A DNA stretch of 64,000 bases, from NCBI GenBank assembly GCA_030849075.1, contig JASAOO010003558.1:90949-154948 (forward strand), read 5' to 3'. A program made the translations under genes and the position numbers. Numbering within the stretch: position 1 is the stretch's first letter; every line of letters begins with the position of its first letter. Of the stretch, positions 38,765 to 49,000 are shown piece by piece. Under the pieces are notes generated by a model that saw nothing but the letters and a program-made list of their open reading frames with translations, did no database searches and was not told where the DNA came from. This DNA comes from Zelonia costaricensis. Lineage: Eukaryota; Euglenozoa; Kinetoplastea; Trypanosomatida; Trypanosomatidae.

Positions 38765-39451
38765 TCACGCACTGCCCAAGACCTCGAGCAGGCACTCCTT
38801 CACCTCAGCGCAGCAGGAGGCAAACGCCTCTCCGCTACCGCACACGCACGTGTCCGTGTCGCCCAGCTCCGACTGCAGGAGCGTGCAACGGAAGCCGGGG
38901 TCCATGGCGCACCGCGTTGCCCCCATCGTGCCGGAGCTCTTCAGCCTCGCCAGCAGCGCGCGCTGCTGGGCCGGTGTGAGCGCACCGGTACGGACGGCGT
39001 CCTCCTCCCTCCTCCTCTCCTGCGGAGCAGGGTCGCTGGGGGCGCTGTCGGCAGCGATCGGCGCCAACGGTGGCGGCCGCGGTGCACGCCAGCGAGGGGC
39101 ACCGCCGTACCCCGCAGCATCGACTCGGCGGGGTGCGACGTGCGCGTCGTGCATGCGGGTCTGAGCGCCTGCGCCCGTGAGCTCCGCGAGCTCCTGTGCA
39201 GAGACATACACTGCCTCGCCGAAGGGGCCATGCAGCACCCGCCACACCACGCAGAACGCGGAGAACGCAAGGTACGCGTAGAAGGCGTGCACCCAGAATT
39301 CAGCCGCGAGGTACGCGCCGAGAAGCCACACCGCGAGTCGAACCACAAAACGGGCAGCGAGGCGGTAGCGGAGCTGCCGCTGATGGTGCAGGCGGAGCTG
39401 CCGCCGCATCTCCGGCCCATTGAAGGAGGATGCGGGAGGTGCGGCCTCCAT
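38765..39451 (-). CDS. Two-TM membrane protein with C-terminal SEC-C motif (228 aa)
   Basis: Two adjacent hydrophobic helices at about 35-52 (VVRLAVWLLGAYLAA) and 55-72 (HAFYAYLAFSAFCVVW) follow a basic, His/Arg-rich N-terminus. This suggests a hairpin in the membrane with the long C-terminus on the basic, cytosolic side. The last 30 residues hold CVCGSGEAFASCC (202-214), a complete SEC-C zinc motif of the type first seen at the SecA C-terminus. The linker at 110-165 is Pro/Ala/Arg-rich. The start is the ATG at 39451 (MEAAPPASSF); further upstream the frame is reached only from GTG. Fusion of this motif to a membrane hairpin is unusual. The protein's role is unknown; interaction with ribosome or chaperone partners is only a suggestion. 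Confidence 0.8.
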   Translation of the reverse strand: MEAAPPASSFNGPEMRRQLRLHHQRQLRYRLAARFVVRLAVWLLGAYLAAEFWVHAFYAYLAFSAFCVVWRVLHGPFGEAVYVSAQELAELTGAGAQTRMHDAHVAPRRVDAAGYGGAPRWRAPRPPPLAPIAADSAPSDPAPQERRREEDAVRTGALTPAQQRALLARLKSSGTMGATRCAMDPGFRCTLLQSELGDTDTCVCGSGEAFASCCAEVKECLLEVLGSA

Positions 39452-39580
39452 TCGCAAGCGGCGCACGGGGGAGTGCGCGGGAGATTCGAGTGAGAGGCAC
39501 GTCACGAGGCCATCCACGCAAAGTGTCAGAGAGAAAGAGTACCGTAGCTTGTTGCTTCCTCCTGTTTGCGTCACTAAGGG

Positions 39581-39612
39581 TGTGTGTGTGTGTGTATGTG
39601 TGTGTGTGTGTA
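39581..39612. repeat. (GT)n microsatellite
   Basis: About 15 GT units with a single TA interruption. Confidence 0.85.
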
Positions 39613-39939
39613 TCAGGGGTGGCTAGGGAGAGGGGAGGAGAGAAGGAACGTCGAAGATAGAGAAGACGAGAGAGCGAGGCTGCGGTGCTGACCCAGCTCG
39701 TGAGCCGCACGCAGACGCGCGCACTTCTCCTCGGCGCGCCCCCACGCCTTGCGCTTTTCCACGACGCAGCGGTTTCGCGCCAGAGCAACAGCACAACGAA
39801 CTCACGAGGTGCGCAAATTCGCCCTTTTATTTCTCTTTTTGTTGTAATTTGTTTGCTTTTGTGTTTCATTGGTGTCATCCTTGTCCTTTCCTTTATACAT
39901 TACTGCACGCAGACAGCGAGCAGGTCAGACACGTACACA

Positions 39940-39940
<1 letters not shown>

Positions 39941-39973
<33 letters not shown>
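39941..39973. repeat. (CA)n microsatellite
   Basis: About 16 uninterrupted CA units. Confidence 0.9.
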
Positions 39974-39974
<1 letters not shown>

Positions 39975-40692
39975 CCGTGCGTTGCGCGCGTTGTGACGGG
40001 GAGAGAAGAGGGAGGGGGGAGGAACAGTGAAGAAAGACAGAACCCACTAAGAAATAACTGGGCGAGTTGAGAGGCGTGCGGCATTGCGGTACGGGGCCAG
40101 ACTTTCTTCCCTTTTTTGTTTTCGTTTCTTTTTTTTGGTTCATTTTTGAGGTGTTTTGATGACGGCGCGCGTGCCTCGTGTGGCGAGACGAGTCGAGCCG
40201 AGCCGAGCCAGGTGCGGTGAGTGGACCCCCCCAGCGAAAGAACGTGGGTGATGGCGGCTGCGGTGCGGCGGCACGTGGGTGGTAGCACCTTCTGAAAACA
40301 AAAAAAAGGTGCTTGTGCGCATGCGGCAAGGGAGAGAGTGGAGCGAGGCACGCGGTTGATGTGTTGGCCGTCACTGTCCAGAAGCCCTCTTCTCTTGATA
40401 AACCCATGCAAGAGCAGAGGGACGTCACTGCACGCGTCTGTCCTCGCCTACCTGTACACACACACAAACACAAACACACACACACACACACACGTACATG
40501 GAGTCCACACAGACAGAGGGAGACAGAGACAGAGAGCGCACCCCTCGTTTGAGCTTCGGCCACGGTAGTGGCGCGTTCACGCAGTGGCGACGGAATCAAC
40601 GAGCGTACTAAGTAGTAAGTGAATCTGAATACAGAAGACACAAGCAAATAAAGAAAGATTTACGAAGAAATGACAATGAGAAACCCCCCTCA

Positions 40693-40903
40693 ACCCAAAT
40701 AGGCCGGTCCCCCCCCCCCCCCCCCCACCACCACACACAACACACACCACACACACACACACAAACGGAGAACGCAAACCCGAAGGAAGTGAAGCAGNAC
40801 CCAAATAGGCCGGTCCCCCCCCCCCCCCACCCACCACCACACACAACACACACCACACACACACACACAAACGGAGAACGCAAACCCGAAGGAAGTGAAG
40901 CAG
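40693..40903. repeat. 105-bp direct duplication flanking one ambiguous base
   Basis: Copy 1 is 40693-40797 and copy 2 is 40799-40903, with N at 40798. The copies are the same length and differ by one C-to-A change in the C-run (18 C against 14 C, A, CCC). This looks like a contig join across a hard-to-sequence homopolymer, though a true recent tandem duplication is possible. Confidence 0.9.
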
Positions 40904-43510
40904 AGAAGAAGAACTGGCGGGGGGGAAGACGGCTAGGGGGAGGGGGAGGGGGATCGCCACAATTCGCAAAACAAAACTCGGAGGCCGCGTGTCGTTCATT
41001 TTCACCGCTGCCCTTTTCCCCGTGGCGGCGTTCTCTGTCCTTCTGTTCTCGTGTTCTTCTCCTGCGTCCATCGCGCGAAGACACACGTGAACGTTGGAGA
41101 AGTGCTCACCGACCGCACCGCAGTGACCCTAAGGGGCGGGGACGGGGGGGACACTCGCACAGGGCGTGGCCGCGCCGTGAGGGGGTGGCGGAAAGGGGGT
41201 CGGCGCAGCGGCTGTTGACGGCGTGGGGGGGCCAAGCGCGGGAAAGGAGACCAAAACAAAACACAAAACAAACAGAAAAAAGGCAAGCGGTAACGGGCAC
41301 ACGTGAGAAATCTCCCGCGCACGCCTCTCCCCTCACGGAACAAAAAAAAAAAAGGCGCAAAGCGTGACACGAAGCCAAACGCAGGCTCGACGCAGCGCCG
41401 CACGCAACAACAAACAACAACAGCGGAAACGCAACACGCGCGGGCAGCCGCGGCAGGGGGGGGGGGGAGTCTCGGCAAACAAAGCAGTGTGGACCCACCG
41501 ACCGCAGCTGTACCATATCCAGCAGCACCACAACGTCCACACGCGCAGACACGTTCTCGCGAACTCAGATCCCCCCCCTCCCCCCGCTACACCGACAGCG
41601 GCGCGTCTCTGCCAGCCACACGCCCACCGCAGGACAGCTGGACGCAACAACGCCAAGAAGCGAGCGAGGGAAAGGAGAGGGAGACGGGTGATGCAGGTGG
41701 TGGTACAAAGGAGCGCAGTGGGGTGCGCGAGAAGGAGAGCGGGAGCGGAGTCCCTCGCGGCGCGAACTCGTAGCACCAAGACACATTCACACACGCATGA
41801 ACCCATTTAACACATCAACATACACACAGAGGGGGACAAACACATTCACAAACACATCCACGTACACATGCGTAGATCGACACAACGACGCGCACACCCA
41901 TATACACACACAAACCGAGCACGGAAGCCCGGACGCACCCACAGTCAAGGACAAGGGGGTGGAAGAGGGGGATGGCCTTGAGGTACGTGCCATGAGCCGA
42001 GGCACGACCAGATATGAGTAAGGGTCTAAGAGAACACCAAAGAGAAAGAACGACGCAAGGATCATGCTGGAGGGAGAGGTGGAAAGATGGAGAGAGAGAG
42101 AGCCAGTCGCAGAACGAGGGACGCACGACAGGCAACTCGCTTGAGAAGACCAAAAATGGAACGAGCAGGGCCGTTGAAGAAGGGAGGAAGGAGAAGAGAA
42201 GGGGGCAACACGCACCTGCCGACGCACCTCCCATGAAGACCCACTGCCGCCGCACCACCCTAGAAGTCTGTGAAGGAGGGAAACAAAGAAGCGAGGAGAA
42301 GAAACGAAACAAGGACGAGGTGTGCAGGTGCGGGTGAAAGCGCGTGGCGCGCCTGCACCTCCTCCACCCCCCCCCCTTTTCACAACCCTCACAGCCCTGC
42401 CAAGGAGAACGAGGCTGACACGCATCTCCGGCTTCTACAAAGCAGACGGCGCGTGGAACGGCGGTGGGGAGGGTGTGCGACGAGGGAAGTGAAGGGTGCA
42501 CACCCAGCACACCGCACAGCACTTCTTAGCTGTCAGCAAGAAAAAGGGGGAGGAAAGTGGAAGAGACTTTTAAACTCACGGCGCACGTGCCGCAGTGTGC
42601 AAGCACACACATGCACTTACGCACAAACGCACACACGCACAATAAAGAAGAAGACCGACAAAAAGGGGGCACCGGGAGAGCGTCACGAGACAGAGAAACG
42701 GAGAGAGAGAGAGGAGGCGTCAAGCCGATGCAGCGGACCGCACGACCACCGCCGCAGCGACGCGTGAGAGCGAGAACGCATCCACGGCTCGAACCCGCCG
42801 GACGGCTGCCTACCTGTGCGTTCGCCTGCGCACCTCAGCTTCGCCATTGTTCTCTCTCTTCTCCTTCGTTAGAGGCGTCACACCACCCCATACCGACAAC
42901 ATACAGGAGGGGTGAAGGCCAATGCGCAACGCATGCCGTGGGCACCCGGGGGGAAAAAAGGGGCGGTGCAACTCAAGGCGTTGCAGCGCAGCACGACGAC
43001 TTCACGACTCGCTACACACACACACACACACGTAGAGACAGGCACGCAAGCGCACACCCGTTGGTCTGTCCCTCAGCGGAGCAAGGCGAGCTTGTGGTGC
43101 ACTACGCACAAGCAGAACCATCACCATCGCGGCCTGTACACGAGACGTACGACTCCCACATTTTCTTCCGAATATGCTAGGAGCGACACACACAAAGTAG
43201 AGCGCAGCACGTGTCAGGGCCGCACTGGCTAGCACCCTCCGACTGGACTACACTACACACACGCACACGCACACGTACACGCCCACAAACAAACACCGTT
43301 TCTCGTACGTCGAACACACAGAAGGAGCGGCCGGCGGCAGGGGGTGGGGGAGGAGGCGGCTGCACAAACCTCGTCGTCTCCTTCGCACGCCGTCAGCTGG
43401 CCAGCTGCCCACACGCATCCACCTACACGGGTCATAAATCGCCGCCGTGCATCGCGCACACACACGCGCGCGACAAGTGTTCTCTCTTTTCTCTAGAACA
43501 GGGCGTGCGA

Positions 43511-43933
43511 CTACAACCTCATCGCCTTGGGATAGTGCAGGTTCTTGAGCACGCCGGGCGAGATGGACTCGTCCACGTCGTACAGGCGCTTGATCTCCTC
43601 CAGCTCCGTCTTGGTGTCCATCCGGCACGTTGCTGCAATGAAGAGCACCACCATGAAGAGCAGCATGAGAAGAACGTAGCGCTCCTGAAACACGCCGCGG
43701 TACTGCTTCGGCAGGCGCCAGGCACGACCCGTGCTCGGAGGCGCTGGCGAGGTAGGGCGGCTCTGGTCGAACTCGGACCAGGCGCGCAGCTCCTCCTCCG
43801 AGGCGAAGGACTCGTCCGGGATCTCCATCGGCGCGTCCACGTACGAGCGCAGCGGCGACGACGCCGTGATCGGTGGCATCGGCACCAGCTGCGTCGTCGC
43901 CGCCGCCTCTTTGCGCTTTGCGACGGAGTGCAT
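43511..43933 (-). CDS. Small single-pass membrane protein of unknown function (140 aa)
   Basis: One strong membrane helix lies at 86-103 (YVLLMLLFMVVLFIAATC). A mostly polar N-terminus with an acidic patch at 35-57 precedes it, and a 35-residue charged C-terminus (DTKTELEEIKRLYDVDESIS) follows. No signal peptide is present, so it looks tail-anchored-like with a longer luminal or intermembrane end. Codon use is coding-like and contrasts with the simple sequence around it. The start is uncertain. The ATG at 43933 is immediately preceded by a T/C tract with no AG between, so the message might instead start translation at the in-frame ATG at 43879 (residue 19). No family is recognised. Confidence 0.75.
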   Translation of the reverse strand: MHSVAKRKEAAATTQLVPMPPITASSPLRSYVDAPMEIPDESFASEEELRAWSEFDQSRPTSPAPPSTGRAWRLPKQYRGVFQERYVLLMLLFMVVLFIAATCRMDTKTELEEIKRLYDVDESISPGVLKNLHYPKAMRL

Positions 43934-44516
43934 CGAGGGGAAAAGAAAAAAAAGAAAACACGCACAGAAGCGGAGCAGAGCGTGGGGGAGGAGGGAGGAG
44001 TGGGGGACGGAGAGATCCACAAAAATGATGAGAACCTGAAAACAGGAACGGCGAAATTGTCCAACGAGAACGTCACCACACCGTGCCGCTCGGTTGGCCG
44101 GCCGGAGACGCACCAGTCGATGACGCGCTCGACGAAGATGCTGCAGCAAGGGCGAAAGATGAGAAAAGAAAAGCTGCGCAAACCAAGCGGGGAGAGGGAA
44201 GGGAGCCGCGTCGCCGGCACACGTGTATTTCGTGGCGAGCGGGGTGGAACGGGTGAAGCGGAGGGGTCGGCGGGTGGCAAAGGGGGGGGAGTCGCAGCGT
44301 GTCGTTTGATTGCTGTGAGAGTGTGTGCGTATGTGCACGTCAAGCAACACCTGGCCGTCCCCTCAATCACCCTTCCAGGTGCAGCAAAGAAGAGCCACCG
44401 AAAAATGGACCGGGAAAAAAAGGAAGCAGAGCGACTCACACTCCTCGCGCTTGATAAGCACCCTCACACGTCAAAGATGAAAACATGCACACGCCAGTAC
44501 CATGTACACACTCCCA

Positions 44517-44553
44517 CACAGACACACAGACACACAGACACACAGACACACAC
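44517..44553. repeat. (CACAGACA)n octamer array
   Basis: About four and a half tandem copies of ACACAGAC, running into CA repeats. Confidence 0.85.
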
Positions 44554-45699
44554 TCTCTCAGAAAGCACAGCGAAGAGCACCGTGACGTGAGCCAGCGGCA
44601 CTCGCAGATCGCACAAGAAATCGACGATGAAGATAGTATTACGCGGCAATGACCAAGAAGAAAAACAAAGCAAGAGAAATTTGGAAATCGGTGGAGCAGT
44701 CAAGCAACGAGGGAATCGGGATTCGCTGGTATGAACCGGGTGGGTGGGTGGGTGGAGGGGGTGGGGCTACAGATGCAAGGGGGAGAATGACCCGCAACGC
44801 ATGAAACCGTGCATCTGTGCGCGCACGAGAAGCGTTTTGTTTTTGTTTTGGTATACCGTTTTTTTTTTTGAGTTTTGATGCCAGGTGCCATGTGCACGTG
44901 TGAATTGTTGTGTTTGTGTGGAATGGCCGATGCGTGCGGCGGCGAGCGGGGAGCAGGGAGGGGGGTTGCATCCAAGGCAACGAGAGAGAGGGAGAGAAAG
45001 GATGCAGTGCAGGTGGCCGCCACGAAGTGCTCGGAAGCGCCGGCAGTGGGGGTGGAGCAGTCCGCATGCGTATTTCTGAGCACGCTTCGTGTGTGCCGAG
45101 TGGGGCGTACACCGACGGAAAGGGTGGATCTGCGCATCTCTTGCTTCCTGCCTCCCTTCGCTGCACCGAACGCGCACCTGAGTGCGCTGCAGAGAGTAGC
45201 GAGCCGCTGGGCGACGTGAGGGGAAGCCGGCACGACTTCCCGCCCACCCCTCCCCCTCGCAACGCGCGCGACTGCTTGCTGCGGTGCGGCACGGCGCGAG
45301 GTGGGCCGGCGAGGTCTCCTCACTCGCTTCTCCTCGCCCTTCTCCGGTCCAGTCATCAATGCGTCGTGAAGCGCTTTTCTTTATTGCGGAGCACTGTGGC
45401 TAGACCCCTCACCCATCCACACCGTCGTAGCCGCAGCCGTCCCCCACCACCGGGGATGGGGGGGAAGAGGTTCCCCCCGCACAGCGTGCACGGCACAGAG
45501 CAACACCAACCACCCACACAACACGCCGAGAGCATCTGGCTCGGTCATGCACTGCAGCCATGTGCAGCTCTCGAAGGACATACACACACACAAACGCAAA
45601 CATGTACGCATGCTACTGCACACAGAAGCACCGCCGAGGAGAGAGGGGCGAACGCAAACGGGCAACGCTGCGACTTAGTCGCATCGCTCAGCGGCTGAC

Positions 45700-45990
45700 A
45701 CGCCACTGTGCTCTATCCCCTCCCCTCCCCGCCTCGCCCCGCTCCTCAACTCAGCATGGATGTGGATCACTCTACGCACAAAGCTGTGACGCCCAGAACG
45801 CTAGCCGGTCACGAAGCGGTGCACCAAGTTCAGATGCTCGAGGCCCCGGTGACTCCCGCTCTCAGCTCAGGCACCCGTGTCAGGTCGTGCAGGGGCACAC
45901 AGCTGCATCCCTCTTCGTCCGTGTGAGTGCAGACGGTGCGCCAGGGGGCGGCGCTCGCCCCTCAGCACCCCTCCCCTCCCCCCTCACCTC
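45700..45990. mobile_element. Candidate degenerate retroposon (SIDER-like), tentative
   Basis: Within the kringle gene's 3' UTR this ~290-bp patch lacks the CA/GA simple sequence that surrounds it, has balanced complexity, and runs into a CA-rich end. Leishmania 3' UTRs often carry degenerate ~0.5-kb SIDER retroposons, so this is a reasonable candidate. I cannot match the SIDER signature by eye and saw no target-site duplication. Confidence 0.25.
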
Positions 45991-46026
45991 ACGCACACAC
46001 ACGCATAGGCACACACATGTTTGCCA

Positions 46027-49000
46027 TTATGCTGCCTCGACGGTGATGTCCTGCGCGTGGGTGGCGCGCTCGCGACGGGCGCCACCACGCTTGATGGAGA
46101 CAAGGATGTAGCCGGCAATCACCGCCAGCACGGCCAGGTAGGCGATGAGGAACGTCAGCCGGCGCGCCAGGCTGATGGGCGTCACGTCGCCGGTGTCGCC
46201 GGAGTCCGACGAGGACGACGGCGCGTTGGTGGTGGTCGTCGTCGTCGACGTGCTCTTGCTGTCCTCGTCACTGCTGTCGTCCTGACTGTCCGTCCCGCAC
46301 ACCGAGACGACCTTCGTGCGGCGGTTCTTGCACAGGCACTGACCCTCGTAGCACAACCCCGACGCACACGTCGTGCACGGCGTCATCGCGAGCGACAGCG
46401 GCGACAGCGCCACCGTCGACGGACTCGCCGTCACCGCCACGCCGTCGAGGGAGGCGGAGATGACGTACGGGGCGCGCTGGGCGCTGGGCGGAAGGCCGAG
46501 CACCTGGTCCGGCAGCGCCACGGCGTAGGCCGTCGCCGCGGACGGCCGGGCCCGCACGTGGCGCAGCAGCCGCAGCGCCGACCCGTCGCTCGGGGGCACG
46601 CCCGTGGTCGCCGTCACGTTTTCGTAGATGTCGATGAAGATGAGCTCGCCGGGCTGGAAGGTGCCCTGCAGCAGCAGCATCACGCCGCTCAGCCCCGCCG
46701 GGACGTCAGTCGTGTTGACCGTGTAGAAGAGGTAGCTGATGGTGGGCAGCGGCGCGCTCGTGTCAGCCGCGGCGGCAGAGACAAAGAAGACGCACGTCTG
46801 CGCGGAGCCTGTGGTCGGGCCGAGCGAGGCATCGAACACTTCCAGCGGCCGCGTCTTGTGGTTCAGCGGGCCGATGGACATGGACACGGACTCGCCCAGC
46901 TGCGTCGCGGCGTTCACGGGGAACGGCAGTGACAGCCAGCCAGCGCTGTTGTAGGAGTACTCCAAGGACGGGTACGCACCGGCGGGAATCGCGGACAGCG
47001 CCAGAGAGATGGCGGCACCCTCCATCGCGGGCGTCACGGCGCCGCCGCACTCCTGCGCGGACGTCGCCGCGATGGCCGGGAAGGGCTGCACGACGACATT
47101 CAGGAAGTTCGCCGCCGACGGCATAGGCACGACGCGGGACTCGAAGGGGACAACGTAGAGGGCGCCGCTCATGTACGCGCAGAGCTTGTAGCGGCCAGGG
47201 ATTGGGACGCGGAAGGTCATGTAGATCGACTGATCCGTGATAGGCTCGGTCGGCGCGTAGGGCGAGGCCGACAGCACCGCCTCCGGCAGCACGCCGATGT
47301 CCTCGCAGCCGTACTCCTGGCGCACGAGGTGGTACGCACCGGCGTCGGCGTGGAAGCCCGTGACGTGGACGGTGAGCGGCAGACCCGTGTACACCTCCGC
47401 CGCCTTGCGTGTCGGGGTCCCGACGTGCCACGCGGTGCCCAGCACCATCTCGCCGCTCGTCTCGTTGTGCAGCTCCGCGATGCTGCCGCGGCGCTGCATG
47501 GCGGCGAGGCACGCCCCCATGCGGGTGTACATGTCCGGCTGGATCGCCGCCGCCAGCCCGGTCATCCGCATCAACACAATCGGGCCCAGCGGGTCTATGG
47601 AGAGCAGCTCCGTCGAGTAGAAGTGCAGGCACGTGGCGAGCTCGAGCTGCACGGCCGTCATGCACGCCGCACTCACCGGCGCGCTCGTCGTCCCACAGGT
47701 CGGAATGGCGGAGAAGTGCGGTGTGGCGGCAGTGCTGATCGGGTACAGCGAGTAGGCACACGTCGTGCGCGCGCTGTCCGCCTCGAGCGGGTCGAGCGAG
47801 TGCGCCGTGACGTACACCTCCATCGTGGTCGGCACCTCAATCGGGCGGGTCTGGAAGACGTCGTAGACGAAGACGCCGTCGACGTCTTCGGCGCGCGTAA
47901 TCATCGGGATGCGTGCCCCGCCTGTCGCCGTGGCGGACACCGACCACGACGTCGCCGCCGCCCCCGGCAGCAGGGCGGACATGTTCAGCTGCGTCTGGAG
48001 TGAGAGCGGGACGGCCGGGAAGTTGGCGCCGCACGCCGGCGTGAAGGTCGGCGGCTGCATCAGCACAGCCACGAGCTCCACCACCGTCGTCGTGGCATGC
48101 GCCACCTGCAAGTCGTCTGTGTAGGCGCACGTTACGGTGAAGGCGCCTGGGGTGCTCAGCGCTGCCCAGTACACGCCCTCCGCCACGGCGTCCAGCATGG
48201 CGGCGTCGCGGTACACAGACAGCGTCAGCGGGCGGTCCAGCGGGGCCGTGCACGTCACGTTAACGGGGCGGTGATGCGGCACGGATGGGTCGGGCGTGAC
48301 GATCGGCGGCAGCGCCGGCACCACCTCGTACACGACGGACTGCGCCGACTCGACGCCGGCGACGTGCAGGGCGCGAATGTCCAGCTTCGACGTGCCCACC
48401 ACCGTCCACGTGATGAGCATGTCCGTCAGCGGCTCCCACTCCGTCGAGTCGTTCACGTACATGTAGTACGTGGACGGCGGCTGTGGGTCGTTCACCAGCA
48501 CGGCGACACCGCCGACGAACGTACCCGAGGGCGGGTAGACGTTCAGCGGCGGGGCCGTGATGTTGACGCGGTACGTCGCGGAGACGTAGTGGGTGCCATT
48601 CACCACAGCCAGGATGGTGGTCGACGCGTTCGTCAGCCGAAACGTGCCGCCCGTGTACACGGTCGGGTTCATGACGTCGTCGCCCCAGTACAGCAGCACG
48701 CTGTCCGCACTCGTGACGCCGAGCAGCTCGATGACGACGGGGTTCGTGTACACGACGCTGTCGCTGGGCACGAACTGGATGGCGCTTAGTGGGGCTGGGG
48801 TCGTCGTGGGTGTGATCGTGTAGCGCGCCTGTGCCCGCATCGGCGCACCGCTCTCGTACACCACGTACGTCTTCACCGTTGTTGACTGCTTCAGCATGAT
48901 GGGCTGGGTGTACACCAGGGACGTCGCGGAGGCGAGGACCTCGGCGCCCAGCGCGTAGTGCACCGCGCACGGCCGCGGGTAGCAGCTCAGGCTGACGTAG

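Larger units (their letters stand above)
39452..43510. other. 4.1-kb gene-free stretch
   Basis: This would be the 3' UTR plus intergenic DNA of the 140-aa gene. It includes (GT)n at 39581-39612, (CA)n at 39941-39973, and a 105-bp block duplicated around a single N at 40798. It also has many purine-rich or CA-rich runs. Open frames here give Cys/Val, His/Thr or Pro/Ser strings; none is credible. One tRNA B-box-like string near 42785 does not fold as a tRNA. Confidence 0.65.
43934..46026. other. 2.1-kb gene-free stretch
   Basis: Lies between the kringle gene and the 140-aa gene. It has a T/C tract (RNA sense) at 43934-43960 touching the start codon, an octamer array at 44517-44553, and a T-run at 44861-44870. 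The patch 45700-45990 is of ordinary complexity and stands out as a possible degenerate retroposon. No gene is supported. Confidence 0.6.

Noticed and set aside
41815..42522. 235-codon minus-strand open frame
   Set aside because: Pro/Ser/Leu/Cys-rich with no motif, in a purine-rich gene-free stretch.
42775..42800. tRNA B-box-like string (GGTTCGAGCC on the minus strand)
   Set aside because: The flanks do not form a T-stem, and no A-box or acceptor stem lies at the needed spacing.
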